DNA of 64,000 nucleotides, from NCBI GenBank assembly GCA_947488155.1, contig CANKYK010000001.1, forward strand, positions 744,001 to 808,000. The letters run 5' to 3'. Within the stretch, counting starts at the first letter, position 1, and each line of letters opens with the position of its first letter. The position numbers and the translations under genes were made by a program. Below the pieces are notes generated by a model. The model did no database searches. It saw nothing but the letters and a program-made list of their open reading frames with translations, and was not told where the DNA came from. Shown here in pieces: positions 1 to 8,596 of the stretch. Source of the DNA: an uncultured Erythrobacter sp. GTDB lineage: Bacteria; Pseudomonadota; Alphaproteobacteria; Sphingomonadales; Sphingomonadaceae.

Positions 1-1
1 G

Positions 2-190
2 ATCGGGCGCAAAGTTCGTGCACGTGGCACAGAGGCGTGGAACAGCCGCACCTATGTACCCCGCTCCGAAAAGGCACTCTATGGCGCACGCGCATTCCTG
101 TCCGCCGTGATCAACCGGCAAAGGCACCCCGATGGCCCGATCACCTGGGGGATAAAGGATTTCAGGCCGACCTCTCCCGATCCGGCTTGA
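2..190 (+). CDS. C-terminal fragment of an unidentified protein
   Basis: An open frame enters from the left edge and ends at a TGA 31 bases before the next gene. The 62 visible residues are rich in Arg and Ser and contain the stretch YGARAFLSAVINRQ followed by a Pro-rich tail ending SPDPA. I do not recognise a family from this tail. It is read as coding because the frame is open to the window edge, the codon use looks like the neighbouring genes, and the following gene starts shortly after its stop. The start and most of the protein lie outside the window. Confidence 0.5.
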   Translation: MGRKVRARGTEAWNSRTYVPRSEKALYGARAFLSAVINRQRHPDGPITWGIKDFRPTSPDPA

Positions 191-221
191 AGCCCCGGCC
201 TTGAGCGCGTAGCGAGCTGAC

Positions 222-716
222 ATGAGAGGAATTCTGACATTCGCATGCGCAGCGTTTGCGTGCGCCGCGTCACCTGCATCCGCGCAGCTTGTAGTCCTGC
301 CGACAGGAGAGGTCGTGTCCGCAGTGGAACGGTTTTTCGCAGCCTTGCGAAGCGAGGATAAGACTGCGCTTGCTGACACCATAATGCCAGAGGCGACGAT
401 TATGATCATCGATCAGATGGATGCAGACAATCCGCGCACGATCACTGTACCGGTCGCCGATCATCTCGCGCGCTGGGCGAAAGACACCCGATCAGTCGAC
501 GAGAAAATGTATCGGGATCATATCCATATCTCTGGCAATCTGGCGCAGGTTTGGGGCCCGTATACGTTCTGGGTCGAGGGTGAGATTACACATTGCGGGA
601 TCAATTCGTTGAGCCTCGTGAAAACTGACGGTGAATGGAAAGTCGGCAATACCAGTTTCACCATGGTCCCGCCCGATCAATGCGCCGATATTGATGCGCC
701 GGGACGTCCTGAATGA
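222..716 (+). CDS. secreted NTF2-like (SnoaL-type) protein
   Basis: 164 residues. Residues 1-21 form a signal peptide (short basic start, Ala/Cys-rich hydrophobic core, cleavage likely after ASA-QL), so the product is probably periplasmic. The remainder has the size and pattern of an NTF2/SnoaL-like cone fold: a helix with AVERFFAALRSEDKTALAD, a variable middle, then a strand pattern around AQVWGPYTFWVEGEI and a Gly/Trp-containing end (GEWKVGNTSFTMV). These folds bind small ligands or act as minor enzymes or immunity-like proteins, and no catalytic residues can be assigned here. The stop overlaps the ATG of the downstream biotin carboxylase by 4 bases, so the two are probably co-transcribed, although no functional link is obvious. 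Confidence 0.75.
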   Translation: MRGILTFACAAFACAASPASAQLVVLPTGEVVSAVERFFAALRSEDKTALADTIMPEATIMIIDQMDADNPRTITVPVADHLARWAKDTRSVDEKMYRDHIHISGNLAQVWGPYTFWVEGEITHCGINSLSLVKTDGEWKVGNTSFTMVPPDQCADIDAPGRPE

Positions 717-2602
717 TCAGCAAACTTCTTATCGCCAATCGCGGCGAAATCGCCTGCCGCATCATCCGCACTGCGCGGGCTATGGGGGTCGCCACAGTGG
801 CGGTCTATTCCGATGCCGATGCCAAGGCTTTGCATGTGCGAAGCGCCGATGAGGCGGTGCATATCGGCCCCTCACCCGCCGCCGAAAGCTATCTGATCGG
901 TGAGAAGATTATCGCTGCGGCGAAGCAAACCGGCGCAGAGGCGATCCATCCCGGCTATGGCTTTCTGTCAGAGAACGCAGACTTCGCGCAGAGCGTGATC
1001 GACGCGGGCCTGATCTGGGTCGGGCCAAAGCCAGACAGCATCCGCGCAATGGGCCTGAAAGATGCAGCGAAACAGCTGATGATGGATGCGGGCGTGCCCG
1101 TCACACCCGGCTATCTGGGCGAGGATCAATCGGTGGAGCGCCTTTCCAAAGAGGCGGACGCGATTGGATACCCTGTGCTGATCAAGGCGGTGGCAGGCGG
1201 CGGCGGCAAGGGCATGCGCAAGGTCGACGCGCCAGAGAATTTCGCCGCCGATCTGGAAAGCTGCCGGCGCGAGGCCAAGGCGAGCTTTGGCAATGATGAA
1301 GTTCTGCTGGAGAAGTGGATCACCTCACCGCGCCATATCGAGGTGCAGGTGTTCGGCGACAGCCACGGCAATATCGTCCACCTGTTTGAGCGCGATTGTT
1401 CGCTGCAACGCAGGCACCAGAAGGTGATCGAGGAAGCCCCCGCCCCCGGCATGGATGAGGGAACGCGTGAGGAAATCTGCGCTGCCGCCGTGCGCGCCGC
1501 GAAGGCGGTCGATTACGAAGGCGCAGGCACGATTGAGTTTATCGCCGATGCCAGCGAAGGCCTACGCGCGGACCGCATCTTCTTCATGGAGATGAACACG
1601 CGGCTACAGGTCGAGCACCCGGTGACCGAAGAGATCACCGGCGTTGACCTGGTGGAATGGCAGTTGCGCGTGGCCAGCGGTGAGCCAATCCCGCTGAAGC
1701 AGGACGAGCTGAGTATCAACGGCCATGCGATCGAAGCACGGCTCTATGCAGAAGACCCGGTGAAAGGTTTTTTGCCGAGCACCGGGCGGTTGGAATGGAT
1801 GAATGTGTCGGATCACTTCGCCCGCGTGGATACCGGGGTCGAACGAGGCTCGGATGTTACGCCGTTTTATGATCCCATGATTGCAAAGGTTATCTGCCAC
1901 GCAGACGATCGCGCCGATTCCATCACTGCCTTGCGCCGATCAACAGGCAATGTGCAGGTTTGGCCCGTTAAGCAGAACGCTTGGTTCCTGTTCCGCTTGC
2001 TCGACTTGGAGGAGTTCAAGACCGGAACGATGACGACAGGGTCGATTGCCAACCACATCGACGATCTGATTGCGCCGCCGACGCTCCCGAAACTGTCGCT
2101 GGCCCTCTATGCTGAAGACCTTCTCTACGCCGATGCTTGGGGCGATAGTTTCGCCCGGCAAAGCGGCATTGGAGGGCTCCGGCTAAACGCCGATCACAAA
2201 CAGTCAGTCCGACTGCTTGTCGATGGCGAAGAGTTCGAAGTCGATCCCACTTTTGACGGCGATGATCCGGCCTTTGACCTGACCATTCAGAGCCATGTCG
2301 GGAAGTTTTATTTCTGCAATGGCGCGACATTCCATGTTCAGCCATTCCGTCACGATGGCTTTGGCACCGCCTCCGCCGCAGACGGAGCAATCCTCGCGCC
2401 GATGCCGGGCAAGGTCATCGCGGTGGATGTAAGCGAGGGCCAAACAGTCAAAGCGGGCGACCGGCTGATGGTGCTGGAGGCGATGAAGATGGAGCATGCG
2501 CTCACCGCGCCGTTTGACGGGACCGTTACCGAGCTTTCCGCCAGTCAGGATGCGCAGGTTCAGGTTGAGGCGGTGCTGTGCGTGGTGGAGCCGTCCGAAT
2601 GA
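713..2602 (+). CDS. acyl-CoA carboxylase alpha subunit (biotin carboxylase-BCCP fusion)
   Basis: 629 residues. The order is biotin carboxylase N-domain (KLLIANRGEIACRIIRTA at the start), ATP-grasp with the Gly-rich loop AGGGGKGM, the active-site segment EMNTRLQVEHPVTE, biotin carboxylase C-domain, and a C-terminal biotinyl domain with VLEAMKMEHAL in which Lys592 is the biotinylation site. It carboxylates its own biotin using ATP and bicarbonate, and the downstream carboxyltransferase then carboxylates an acyl-CoA. The length matches alpha subunits of propionyl-, methylcrotonyl- or acetyl-CoA carboxylases. The substrate cannot be decided from sequence alone. Propionyl-CoA is attractive because the window also carries valine catabolism, but that is inference. 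The start overlaps the preceding stop (ATGA). Confidence 0.92.
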   Translation: MISKLLIANRGEIACRIIRTARAMGVATVAVYSDADAKALHVRSADEAVHIGPSPAAESYLIGEKIIAAAKQTGAEAIHPGYGFLSENADFAQSVIDAGLIWVGPKPDSIRAMGLKDAAKQLMMDAGVPVTPGYLGEDQSVERLSKEADAIGYPVLIKAVAGGGGKGMRKVDAPENFAADLESCRREAKASFGNDEVLLEKWITSPRHIEVQVFGDSHGNIVHLFERDCSLQRRHQKVIEEAPAPGMDEGTREEICAAAVRAAKAVDYEGAGTIEFIADASEGLRADRIFFMEMNTRLQVEHPVTEEITGVDLVEWQLRVASGEPIPLKQDELSINGHAIEARLYAEDPVKGFLPSTGRLEWMNVSDHFARVDTGVERGSDVTPFYDPMIAKVICHADDRADSITALRRSTGNVQVWPVKQNAWFLFRLLDLEEFKTGTMTTGSIANHIDDLIAPPTLPKLSLALYAEDLLYADAWGDSFARQSGIGGLRLNADHKQSVRLLVDGEEFEVDPTFDGDDPAFDLTIQSHVGKFYFCNGATFHVQPFRHDGFGTASAADGAILAPMPGKVIAVDVSEGQTVKAGDRLMVLEAMKMEHALTAPFDGTVTELSASQDAQVQVEAVLCVVEPSE

Positions 2603-2613
2603 TTTGCGGCCGC

Positions 2614-2694
2614 GCCACCCGCGCCCTCCACCCTTCCACCCGGATCGTAACCCGGCGTGATAATCCGGGTGGAAGGGTGGAGGGCGCGGGTGGC
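2614..2694. repeat. perfect 32-bp inverted repeat between carboxylase genes
   Basis: Left arm 2614-2645 and right arm 2663-2694 are exact reverse complements, separated by a 17-base loop. The arm is made of GGGTGG/GGGTGGA-type blocks. It lies entirely in the 109-base gap between the two carboxylase subunits. No T-run follows, so it is not a standard Rho-independent terminator. It could form a very stable mRNA hairpin that changes the ratio of the two subunits, or it could be a dispersed palindromic (REP/MITE-like) repeat. No second copy was seen in this window. Confidence 0.9.
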
Positions 2695-2711
2695 TCCGGC
2701 ACGAAACGAAA

Positions 2712-4262
2712 ATGAGCTGGGCCAAAGAACTCGAAGAACTTCGCGCACGCGAGGCGCTCGCCGAGGAAATGGGCGGACCGGACAAAGTCGCGCGCCAGCA
2801 TGGCCGGGGCAAGATGGACGCTCGTGCGCGCCTAGCCGCCTTGTGCGACCCCGGCTCTTTCCGCGAGATTGGCAAAATTGCAGGCAACGCCCGCTACGAT
2901 GAAAATGGCGATCTGACCGGCGTCACCCCTGCCCCATTCCTGTTCGGCAAGGCCACCGTCAATGGGCGCCCCATCGTCGCGACTGCAGATGATTTCACCA
3001 TTCGTGGCGGCGCGGCGGATGCGGGCATTAAGCGCAAGATGGTTCAGGCCGAACAGATGGCCCACGAGCTGAAGCTGCCCATCGTCAAGATGATCGACGG
3101 CACTGGCGGCGGCGGCAGCGTAAAAACACTGGAGCAAATCGGCGCGACCTATATCCCCGCCGTGCCCGGCTGGGGCGATGTTGTCGAGAACCTCGACACT
3201 GTCCCCGTCGTCGCGCTGGCACTCGGGCCAACCGCTGGCCTGGGCGCGGCGCGCATTGTCGCCAGCCATTATTCGATTATGGTGCGCGGCCTCTCGCAAT
3301 TGTTCGCCGCTGGCCCCGCTGTCGTTGATGGACTGGGCGAGAGTTACAAGGGCTCGACCGATCATGCGCGGGCCAAAGAAGAGCTCGGCGGCGTCGATAT
3401 TCACACCCGCAACGGCGTGGTCGATGATGAGGTCGCGAGCGAGGCCGAAGCCTTTGCCCGGACGCGCCATTTCCTGAGCTTTATGCCCGAACATGTGGGC
3501 CAGCATGCCCGCCGTGCGCAGCCGAGCGATCCGGTGGACCGCCGCGAGGAGGCGCTGCTGTCGCTCGTGCCACGCGATGACAAGCAGGTGTACTCGATGC
3601 GCCGCGCGATGGATCTGATTCTGGACACGGGCACCGTGTTTGAGATCGGCAAGAACTGGGGCCGCGCCGCGATCACCGCGCTTGCCCGGCTCGATGGCTA
3701 TCCGGTAGCAGTGGTGGCGAGCGATCCGAGCTATCTCGGCGGCAGCTGGGAGGTGAAAACCTCTGAAAAGGTTGAGCGCTTCGTGAAGCTCGCGGACCAA
3801 TTCCGCCTGCCGATCGTGCATCTGGTTGACAATCCCGGCTTTATGATCGGCCGCGAGGCGGAAATGGCGGGCACGATCCGCTACGGCGTGCAGGCGATGA
3901 ACGCGATCTATAAGGCCAGCGTCCCTCTCGCCAGCATTGTGATGCGCCGCGCCTATGGGATCGCGGGCAGCGCGATGAGCAATGCCGAAAAGTTCCAATA
4001 TCGCTATTGCTGGCCCTCGGGCGATTGGGGCAGCCTGCCCATCGCGGGCGGCCTAGAGGTTGCCTACAAATCCGAGCTGGAGGCGGCCGATGATCCCGCC
4101 GCGATGCTTGAAGAGATCAAGGCGAGGCTGGACAAGGTCACCTCGCCATTCCGCAGCGCTGAACGCTTCAATGTCGAGGATATTATCGACCCGCGCGATA
4201 CGCGGCCGCTGCTGTGCGAATTTGCGGAGCTGGCCTGGAGGCGTCTTGATAGCGAAGCCTAA
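2712..4262 (+). CDS. acyl-CoA carboxylase beta subunit (carboxyltransferase)
   Basis: 516 residues with the two crotonase-like halves of biotin-dependent carboxyltransferases. The N-half opens with a typical ELRAREALAEEMGG helix and has the oxyanion region VKMIDGTGGGG and the GLGAARIVASHYSIMV stretch. The C-half has VASDPSYLGGSWE, LVDNPGFMIGREAE and MRRAYGIAGSAMSN. It transfers the carboxyl group from biotin on the upstream alpha subunit to an acyl-CoA. The length is standard for PccB/MccB/AccD5-like proteins. The ATG at 2712 follows the palindrome by 17 bases. The substrate is not resolved. Confidence 0.9.
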   Translation: MSWAKELEELRAREALAEEMGGPDKVARQHGRGKMDARARLAALCDPGSFREIGKIAGNARYDENGDLTGVTPAPFLFGKATVNGRPIVATADDFTIRGGAADAGIKRKMVQAEQMAHELKLPIVKMIDGTGGGGSVKTLEQIGATYIPAVPGWGDVVENLDTVPVVALALGPTAGLGAARIVASHYSIMVRGLSQLFAAGPAVVDGLGESYKGSTDHARAKEELGGVDIHTRNGVVDDEVASEAEAFARTRHFLSFMPEHVGQHARRAQPSDPVDRREEALLSLVPRDDKQVYSMRRAMDLILDTGTVFEIGKNWGRAAITALARLDGYPVAVVASDPSYLGGSWEVKTSEKVERFVKLADQFRLPIVHLVDNPGFMIGREAEMAGTIRYGVQAMNAIYKASVPLASIVMRRAYGIAGSAMSNAEKFQYRYCWPSGDWGSLPIAGGLEVAYKSELEAADDPAAMLEEIKARLDKVTSPFRSAERFNVEDIIDPRDTRPLLCEFAELAWRRLDSEA

Positions 4263-4295
4263 CCTCTAAAAACTCCGCGGAACTCTTCTCGCCAA

Positions 4296-5522
4296 TCACC
4301 CATTGGGCCGCGTAAACAGTCTACCCCGCTCGCTAAACAAAACGACGGCCAACGACAGCAACGAACAGACCAGCATCGACATAGCCAGAGGCGCGGTGGT
4401 GCCATCATAGGCCGAACCAATGCCCGCGCCTAGCAGCGCGCCCAATGTCATGCGGAGCGCAGCGTGAACGGAGCTGGCAGCACCTGCGATATGGAAGAAT
4501 GGCTGCATCGCAATTGAGCTGAAATTCGCACCCACAAAGCCGAGCATCGCCATATTGAAGCTCATGAGCGGGACAAACTGCCAGATCGTCTGATTGGGTT
4601 GGCTAGCCGACCACAATTGCAGCAAGGAGGCGGCTATAAACAGGAACAGCGCCGTATGGCTGACCCGGCGCGCGCCAAAGCGTTCTACGATCCGCGAATT
4701 TAGGAAATTGGCGGCCACCATTCCCAGCACCGCTCCGCCAAAGATCAGCGCGAAGTATTCGCCCATTCCGAACGCCTCGCCGATCAATTGCTGTGACGAA
4801 TTGAGAAAGCCAAACAGTGATCCAAACACCAGCCCGCTGCCAATGACGTAACCGATTGCCTGACGGTTAAACAACGCCTGACCCATATTTTGCGCAACAG
4901 TGGCAACATCGATTTTCTGCCGGGTTTCATCCGTCAGCGTTTCCGGCAGGCGCAGCCATGTCCACGCAGCCACAAAAGTTCCGACCACAGCCATCGCGAT
5001 GAAAATAGCCTGCCAACCCGCGAAGATCAGAATGACTTGGCCAATGGCCGGAGCGATAATCGGAACAATCAGAAAAATCATCATGACAAGGCTCATCAGC
5101 CGGGCCATTCGGTCGCCGCCCACCTGATCACGCACAATCGCCGCCGGTACGACGCTAAGCCCAGCGCAGGTGAAACCTTGCACCAGACGCATCGCAATCA
5201 GCATATCAAAACTGGTCGCTAAGGCGCAGGCGGCCGAAAATCCGATGTATGCGAACAGGCCCACGGCCAGCACTGGCCTGCGCCCGAAACGATCAGCAAA
5301 CATTCCAGGAAACAAGGCGCCCAGCCCTGATCCAAGGAAATACGCGCCGATCACCTGCTGCCGGTCATTGCCATCAGCATTAAAATCGCTCGCGATCTCT
5401 CCCAGAGCGGGCAGCATTGCGTCAATGCCAAACGCCTGCAGGCTCATCAGCAGCGCCATGAGCACGATCATCTCGCGCTCACCCAAGGCTTTGGGAGCTG
5501 TGGCGGCTGTGGTTGTTGACAT
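4296..5522 (-). CDS. MFS drug-resistance transporter, Bcr/CflA type
   Basis: 408 residues with about 12 hydrophobic membrane segments. The first intracellular loop carries the MFS signature GMFADRFGRRPVLA, and the N-terminal helix has the FGIDAMLPALGEIA pattern typical of the Bcr/CflA subfamily (DHA1, 12 TM) that exports bicyclomycin, chloramphenicol or related compounds with protons. It is convergent with the carboxylase genes and divergent from dinB, with about 120 bases of shared promoter space on the dinB side. The actual substrate is unknown. Confidence 0.88.
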   Translation of the reverse strand: MSTTTAATAPKALGEREMIVLMALLMSLQAFGIDAMLPALGEIASDFNADGNDRQQVIGAYFLGSGLGALFPGMFADRFGRRPVLAVGLFAYIGFSAACALATSFDMLIAMRLVQGFTCAGLSVVPAAIVRDQVGGDRMARLMSLVMMIFLIVPIIAPAIGQVILIFAGWQAIFIAMAVVGTFVAAWTWLRLPETLTDETRQKIDVATVAQNMGQALFNRQAIGYVIGSGLVFGSLFGFLNSSQQLIGEAFGMGEYFALIFGGAVLGMVAANFLNSRIVERFGARRVSHTALFLFIAASLLQLWSASQPNQTIWQFVPLMSFNMAMLGFVGANFSSIAMQPFFHIAGAASSVHAALRMTLGALLGAGIGSAYDGTTAPLAMSMLVCSLLSLAVVLFSERGRLFTRPNG

Positions 5523-5641
5523 GGTCAGCGGTCATTGGGCGTAAGCGTACAAGAAGGAAAGCAGCGATTTGATCAAACTTGGCTTTTTGTGGAGGCCAAG
5601 CGAAGGTTTCGCTTGGCCAAGTGATCGCGTAATACAGCGCT

Positions 5642-6763
5642 ATGGAAGGCAACGCAGGAACCGGCGGCGAAAACGAAGAGGCGGTTGGCCTGCGCAAGAT
5701 CATCCATGTCGATATGGACGCGTTTTTTGCCAGCGTTGAGCAGCGCGATCACCCTGAACTGCGCGGAAAGCCGGTGGCGGTGGGCGGATCTGGCGGGCGC
5801 GGGGTTGTCGCCGCCGCCAGCTATGAAGCGCGCAAATTCGGCGTGCGCAGCGCCATGCCATCGGTCACGGCCAAGCGGCTGTGCCCCGATCTCATTTTCG
5901 TGCGCCACCGATTTGATGCCTATAAAGAGGCCAGCCGGACCATCCGCAAAGTGTTTGAACACCACACGCCGCATGTCGAACCGCTCAGCTTGGATGAGGC
6001 CTATCTCGATGTGACCGAGGATAGGCTAGGCATTGGATCGGCCACGCGCATTGCTCAACTGATCCGGCAGGAAATCAAAGCCAAGACCGAGCTGACCGCT
6101 AGCGCGGGCATTTCATACAACAAATTTCTCGCCAAGATTGCCAGTGATCAGAACAAGCCCGACGGCATGTGCGTTATCCGGCCGGGCGAAGGCGCAGACT
6201 TTGTCGCTGGCCTGCCGATCCGCCGGTTCCACGGCGTCGGACCAAAGGCGGAGGAGAAAATGAAGCGCTTTGGCATAGCGACGGGCGCGGATCTGGCCGC
6301 GAAAGACATCGCATTCCTGCGTGAAAATTTTGGCAGCTTTGCCGATTATCTCTACCGCGCCGCGCGCGGCATCGACCTGCGCCCGGTCAGCGCTCACCGG
6401 GAACGCAAGTCGGTTGGCGGAGAACGGACCTTTAGCGAAGATATCTCTAGCGGCGCGCAATTGCGCGAAACTCTGGCCAATATCACCGACATCGTGTGGG
6501 AACGGATTGAAAACGCCAAGGCGCGCGGGCGCACGGTGACCCTAAAAATGAAATACACCGATTTTCAGAATATGACCCGCTCAAAGTCTTTGCCGGATTG
6601 GGTTGCAAACAAGGAAGAATTTGCGGCCATTGGCCGGGAGCTACTGGAGGAGGCTTTGCCGCTTAGGCTGCCGATCCGGTTGATGGGGCTGACCCTGTCC
6701 AATCTGGAGGGCGTAGAGAACAAGTCGCCGCCCAAAGATACCGCGCAATTGTCGCTGCTTTAG
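5642..6763 (+). CDS. dinB: DNA polymerase IV (Y-family translesion polymerase)
   Basis: 373 residues. The palm begins with IIHVDMDAFFASVEQ, giving the first catalytic Asp and steric region, and continues with PLSLDEAYLDVT, giving the Asp-Glu pair. The thumb/HhH segment is around RRFHGVGPKAEEKMKRFG, followed by the little-finger domain (SVGGERTFSEDI). The C-terminus ends QLSLL, a beta-clamp-binding motif. It performs error-prone bypass synthesis and is normally part of the SOS response. About 18 residues precede the conserved start, so translation could begin slightly downstream, and no strong ribosome site decides it. I saw no convincing LexA box. The stop overlaps the convergent NUDIX gene by 4 bases. 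Confidence 0.93.
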   Translation: MEGNAGTGGENEEAVGLRKIIHVDMDAFFASVEQRDHPELRGKPVAVGGSGGRGVVAAASYEARKFGVRSAMPSVTAKRLCPDLIFVRHRFDAYKEASRTIRKVFEHHTPHVEPLSLDEAYLDVTEDRLGIGSATRIAQLIRQEIKAKTELTASAGISYNKFLAKIASDQNKPDGMCVIRPGEGADFVAGLPIRRFHGVGPKAEEKMKRFGIATGADLAAKDIAFLRENFGSFADYLYRAARGIDLRPVSAHRERKSVGGERTFSEDISSGAQLRETLANITDIVWERIENAKARGRTVTLKMKYTDFQNMTRSKSLPDWVANKEEFAAIGRELLEEALPLRLPIRLMGLTLSNLEGVENKSPPKDTAQLSLL

Positions 6764-7257
6764 TCGGCGACCGCGCTGCCGTCGCCCTTTTGCCCGCGCC
6801 AAAATTCCAGTCGTGCACGGGTTCGCTCGTTCAGCGGTTCTGGCAATGAATGCAAGGGGAAGAACCGCGCCTCCAGCACCTCACGCTGGTCCGGCTTCGG
6901 ATGATCATCACAAACGGCCGTGAACAGATAGGCCGTGTGTGGCGCGCCTGAAATCACCTCGTCGATTGTCCCGATGAGGGTCACGGCACTTAGCTCCAGA
7001 CCCAGCTCCTCATGCACTTCGCGCAGCGCAGCCTCGCTAGCATCCTCGCCTTTGCTTAGGCCGCCGCCAGGCAGCGCCCAGCCCTGCGGGCCGTAACTGT
7101 GCCTCAGCAACAGCAAATTGCCGTTAAAGTCGGTAATGATCACCGAACAACCAGCCAGCGGGTGTTTCATAAGCCCACGCCAGCGATGCCGCACCTTGTG
7201 CGCAAGGGGCAATGCAGCCCGATGGAGCGCAGCAGGAATAAGTGCGGTCAGCTTCAT
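6760..7257 (-). CDS. NUDIX hydrolase
   Basis: 165 residues. A complete NUDIX box is present in GGLSKGEDASEAALREVHEE followed by LGL, fitting G-x5-E-x7-REVxEExGx. This coordinates Mg for hydrolysis of a nucleoside diphosphate linked to another group. The N-terminus (LPLAHKVRHRWRGLMKHPLAGCSVIITD) is similar to standalone NUDIX proteins of alphaproteobacteria. It is translationally coupled to the upstream 6-phosphogluconolactonase gene by an ATGA overlap, suggesting a two-gene operon, and overlaps dinB tail-to-tail. The substrate is unknown. Confidence 0.88.
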   Translation of the reverse strand: MKLTALIPAALHRAALPLAHKVRHRWRGLMKHPLAGCSVIITDFNGNLLLLRHSYGPQGWALPGGGLSKGEDASEAALREVHEELGLELSAVTLIGTIDEVISGAPHTAYLFTAVCDDHPKPDQREVLEARFFPLHSLPEPLNERTRARLEFWRGQKGDGSAVAD

Positions 7258-7892
7258 ACGAAGCAGGTTAGCGTCTGCTCGCCCACTGCGCCAATCAAAC
7301 GTGCAACCGGCAGATTGTGCTCGCTGGCCAGCGCCGCCTCAAACACGCTTCGCTTTTCCGCCGAGCCGCCGAGCGTAAACATCAACTGCCCGCTGTTTAG
7401 CAGTGCGGGAATGGTCAGCGTTATACGATCAAATGGAGCCTCTGGCGGCAGCGGATCGGGCGTCAGGCGGCGGATCAGCTGCGCGTCATCAGTCTGCGGA
7501 TCAGTGTTGGGGAAGAGTGAGGCGATGTGGCCGTCCGCCCCCATCCCGAGCCATGCCAGCGCGAAACGCGGCGGTTCCTCCGCACTAGGCAGAGCGACAA
7601 CTTGCGCGCCAACCGGCTCAAAAATGCTGCGCAATTTTCCAGTGTTGGACGCGGCATGGTCTTCCGCCACGATGCGGTCGTCATTGGGCCACACGATAAT
7701 GCGCGACCAATCGAGCGGATGGCGAACCAAAGCTTCGAATATCGGGAAAGGGGTCGAGCCACCGGGTACAGTAATCGCAATCGGCAGATCGCCCGCGCCC
7801 TGGGGGCTCGCGGCAAGTTCATCGCTGAGCTGGGCAGCGACAAATTCAGCGATGGTCTCAGGCGTGGCGGCTTCGATCATGTTTGTTGTCAT
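7254..7892 (-). CDS. pgl: 6-phosphogluconolactonase
   Basis: 212 residues from the ATG at 7892. A longer frame to 7979 exists, but the conserved protein begins near MTTNMIEAATPE, and a second ATG at 7880 is also possible. Family marks are AITVPGGSTPFPIFEAL (phosphate/sugar binding), VWPNDDRIVAEDHAASN, the conserved WLGMGADGHIASLFPNT and a final GEQTLT. It hydrolyses 6-phosphogluconolactone to 6-phosphogluconate in the pentose phosphate/Entner-Doudoroff routes. Unusually, zwf and edd are not adjacent here; the partner gene is a NUDIX hydrolase. In the family the usual WxxxDER is slightly changed here (WPNDDR). Confidence 0.88.
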   Translation of the reverse strand: MTTNMIEAATPETIAEFVAAQLSDELAASPQGAGDLPIAITVPGGSTPFPIFEALVRHPLDWSRIIVWPNDDRIVAEDHAASNTGKLRSIFEPVGAQVVALPSAEEPPRFALAWLGMGADGHIASLFPNTDPQTDDAQLIRRLTPDPLPPEAPFDRITLTIPALLNSGQLMFTLGGSAEKRSVFEAALASEHNLPVARLIGAVGEQTLTCFV

Positions 7893-7906
7893 TCCACCCG
7901 CATAGC

Positions 7907-7943
7907 AAAAGGGGCGCCTCCGGCTAGCGGAAACGGCCCCTTC
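7907..7943 (-). terminator. Rho-independent terminator of dps
   Basis: Read on the minus strand, a GC-rich stem (AAGGGGC paired with GCCCCTT, arms 7936-7942 and 7909-7915) with a roughly 20-base loop is followed by TTTT. It lies 57 bases beyond the dps stop, between dps and pgl, and separates the two transcription units. Confidence 0.7.
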
Positions 7944-7999
7944 GTGATCTTTGCAATCGTATTCGCCGGTGCTCGGCAATGCCGGGGATACAGGCGCAT

Positions 8000-8464
8000 T
8001 TATCCTTGGAGCAGTGAGTTAAGGAACCAGACGCGTTCTTCGGCCATATCGGTCCAATCGTCGATCAGGCCATCGGTCGCGTTATCACCAGCCTGCTCTG
8101 CGGTTTCTTTCATCGACTTGAGGCGATCAACCATACGCTGGTTATCATCGCGCAACTCGGCGATCATCTCCTCAGCAGACAGGGACGCGCTGTCCTGGTT
8201 TTTAACCTGAGTATGCTGCGCGATCATGCCAATCGAGGTGATCGTATCGCCGCCCAGCTTACGAGCGCGCTCACCGATCGCATCGATCTGGCCCTGGATG
8301 GCCAGCGCCTGTTCGTCGAACAACAAATGCAGGTCGCGAAAGCGCGGTCCCTTTACATGCCAGTGAAAGTTCTTGGTCTTCACGTAGAGGGCAAAGTGAT
8401 CGGCCAACAGACCATTGATTGCGGCTACCATTGCGGTCTTGGAATTGTCATTTGGGTCGAGCAT
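8000..8464 (-). CDS. dps: Dps family ferritin-like DNA-protecting protein
   Basis: 154 residues. The start at 8464 is supported by an AGGAGAG ribosome site 7 bases upstream; a longer frame to 8533 lacks one. The ferroxidase ligands of the intersubunit site are visible in NFHWHVKGPRFRDLHLLFDEQ (His34, His46, Asp50 and the neighbouring Glu). The protein forms a dodecamer that oxidises and stores iron, consumes hydrogen peroxide and binds DNA in starvation. The N-terminal tail is short with one Lys, so DNA binding may be weak. Monocistronic, with a terminator downstream. Confidence 0.93.
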   Translation of the reverse strand: MLDPNDNSKTAMVAAINGLLADHFALYVKTKNFHWHVKGPRFRDLHLLFDEQALAIQGQIDAIGERARKLGGDTITSIGMIAQHTQVKNQDSASLSAEEMIAELRDDNQRMVDRLKSMKETAEQAGDNATDGLIDDWTDMAEERVWFLNSLLQG

Positions 8465-8596
8465 TGAAAGGCTCTCCTGTTCTCGTGTGGGGCGCCTGAA
8501 CGGTGTGTCGGCGCGTCGTAAAGTTGCATCCAATCAATCGCCAAGCTGCGGCATCAGTTCCGAGAAAACTCAAGTTACAACAATCGTTCGAGCCAA

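Noticed and set aside
2832..3998. 388-residue minus-strand open frame
   Set aside because: Lies wholly within the acyl-CoA carboxylase beta gene, is rich in His/Arg/Ala as expected of an antisense GC-rich frame, and shows no domain.
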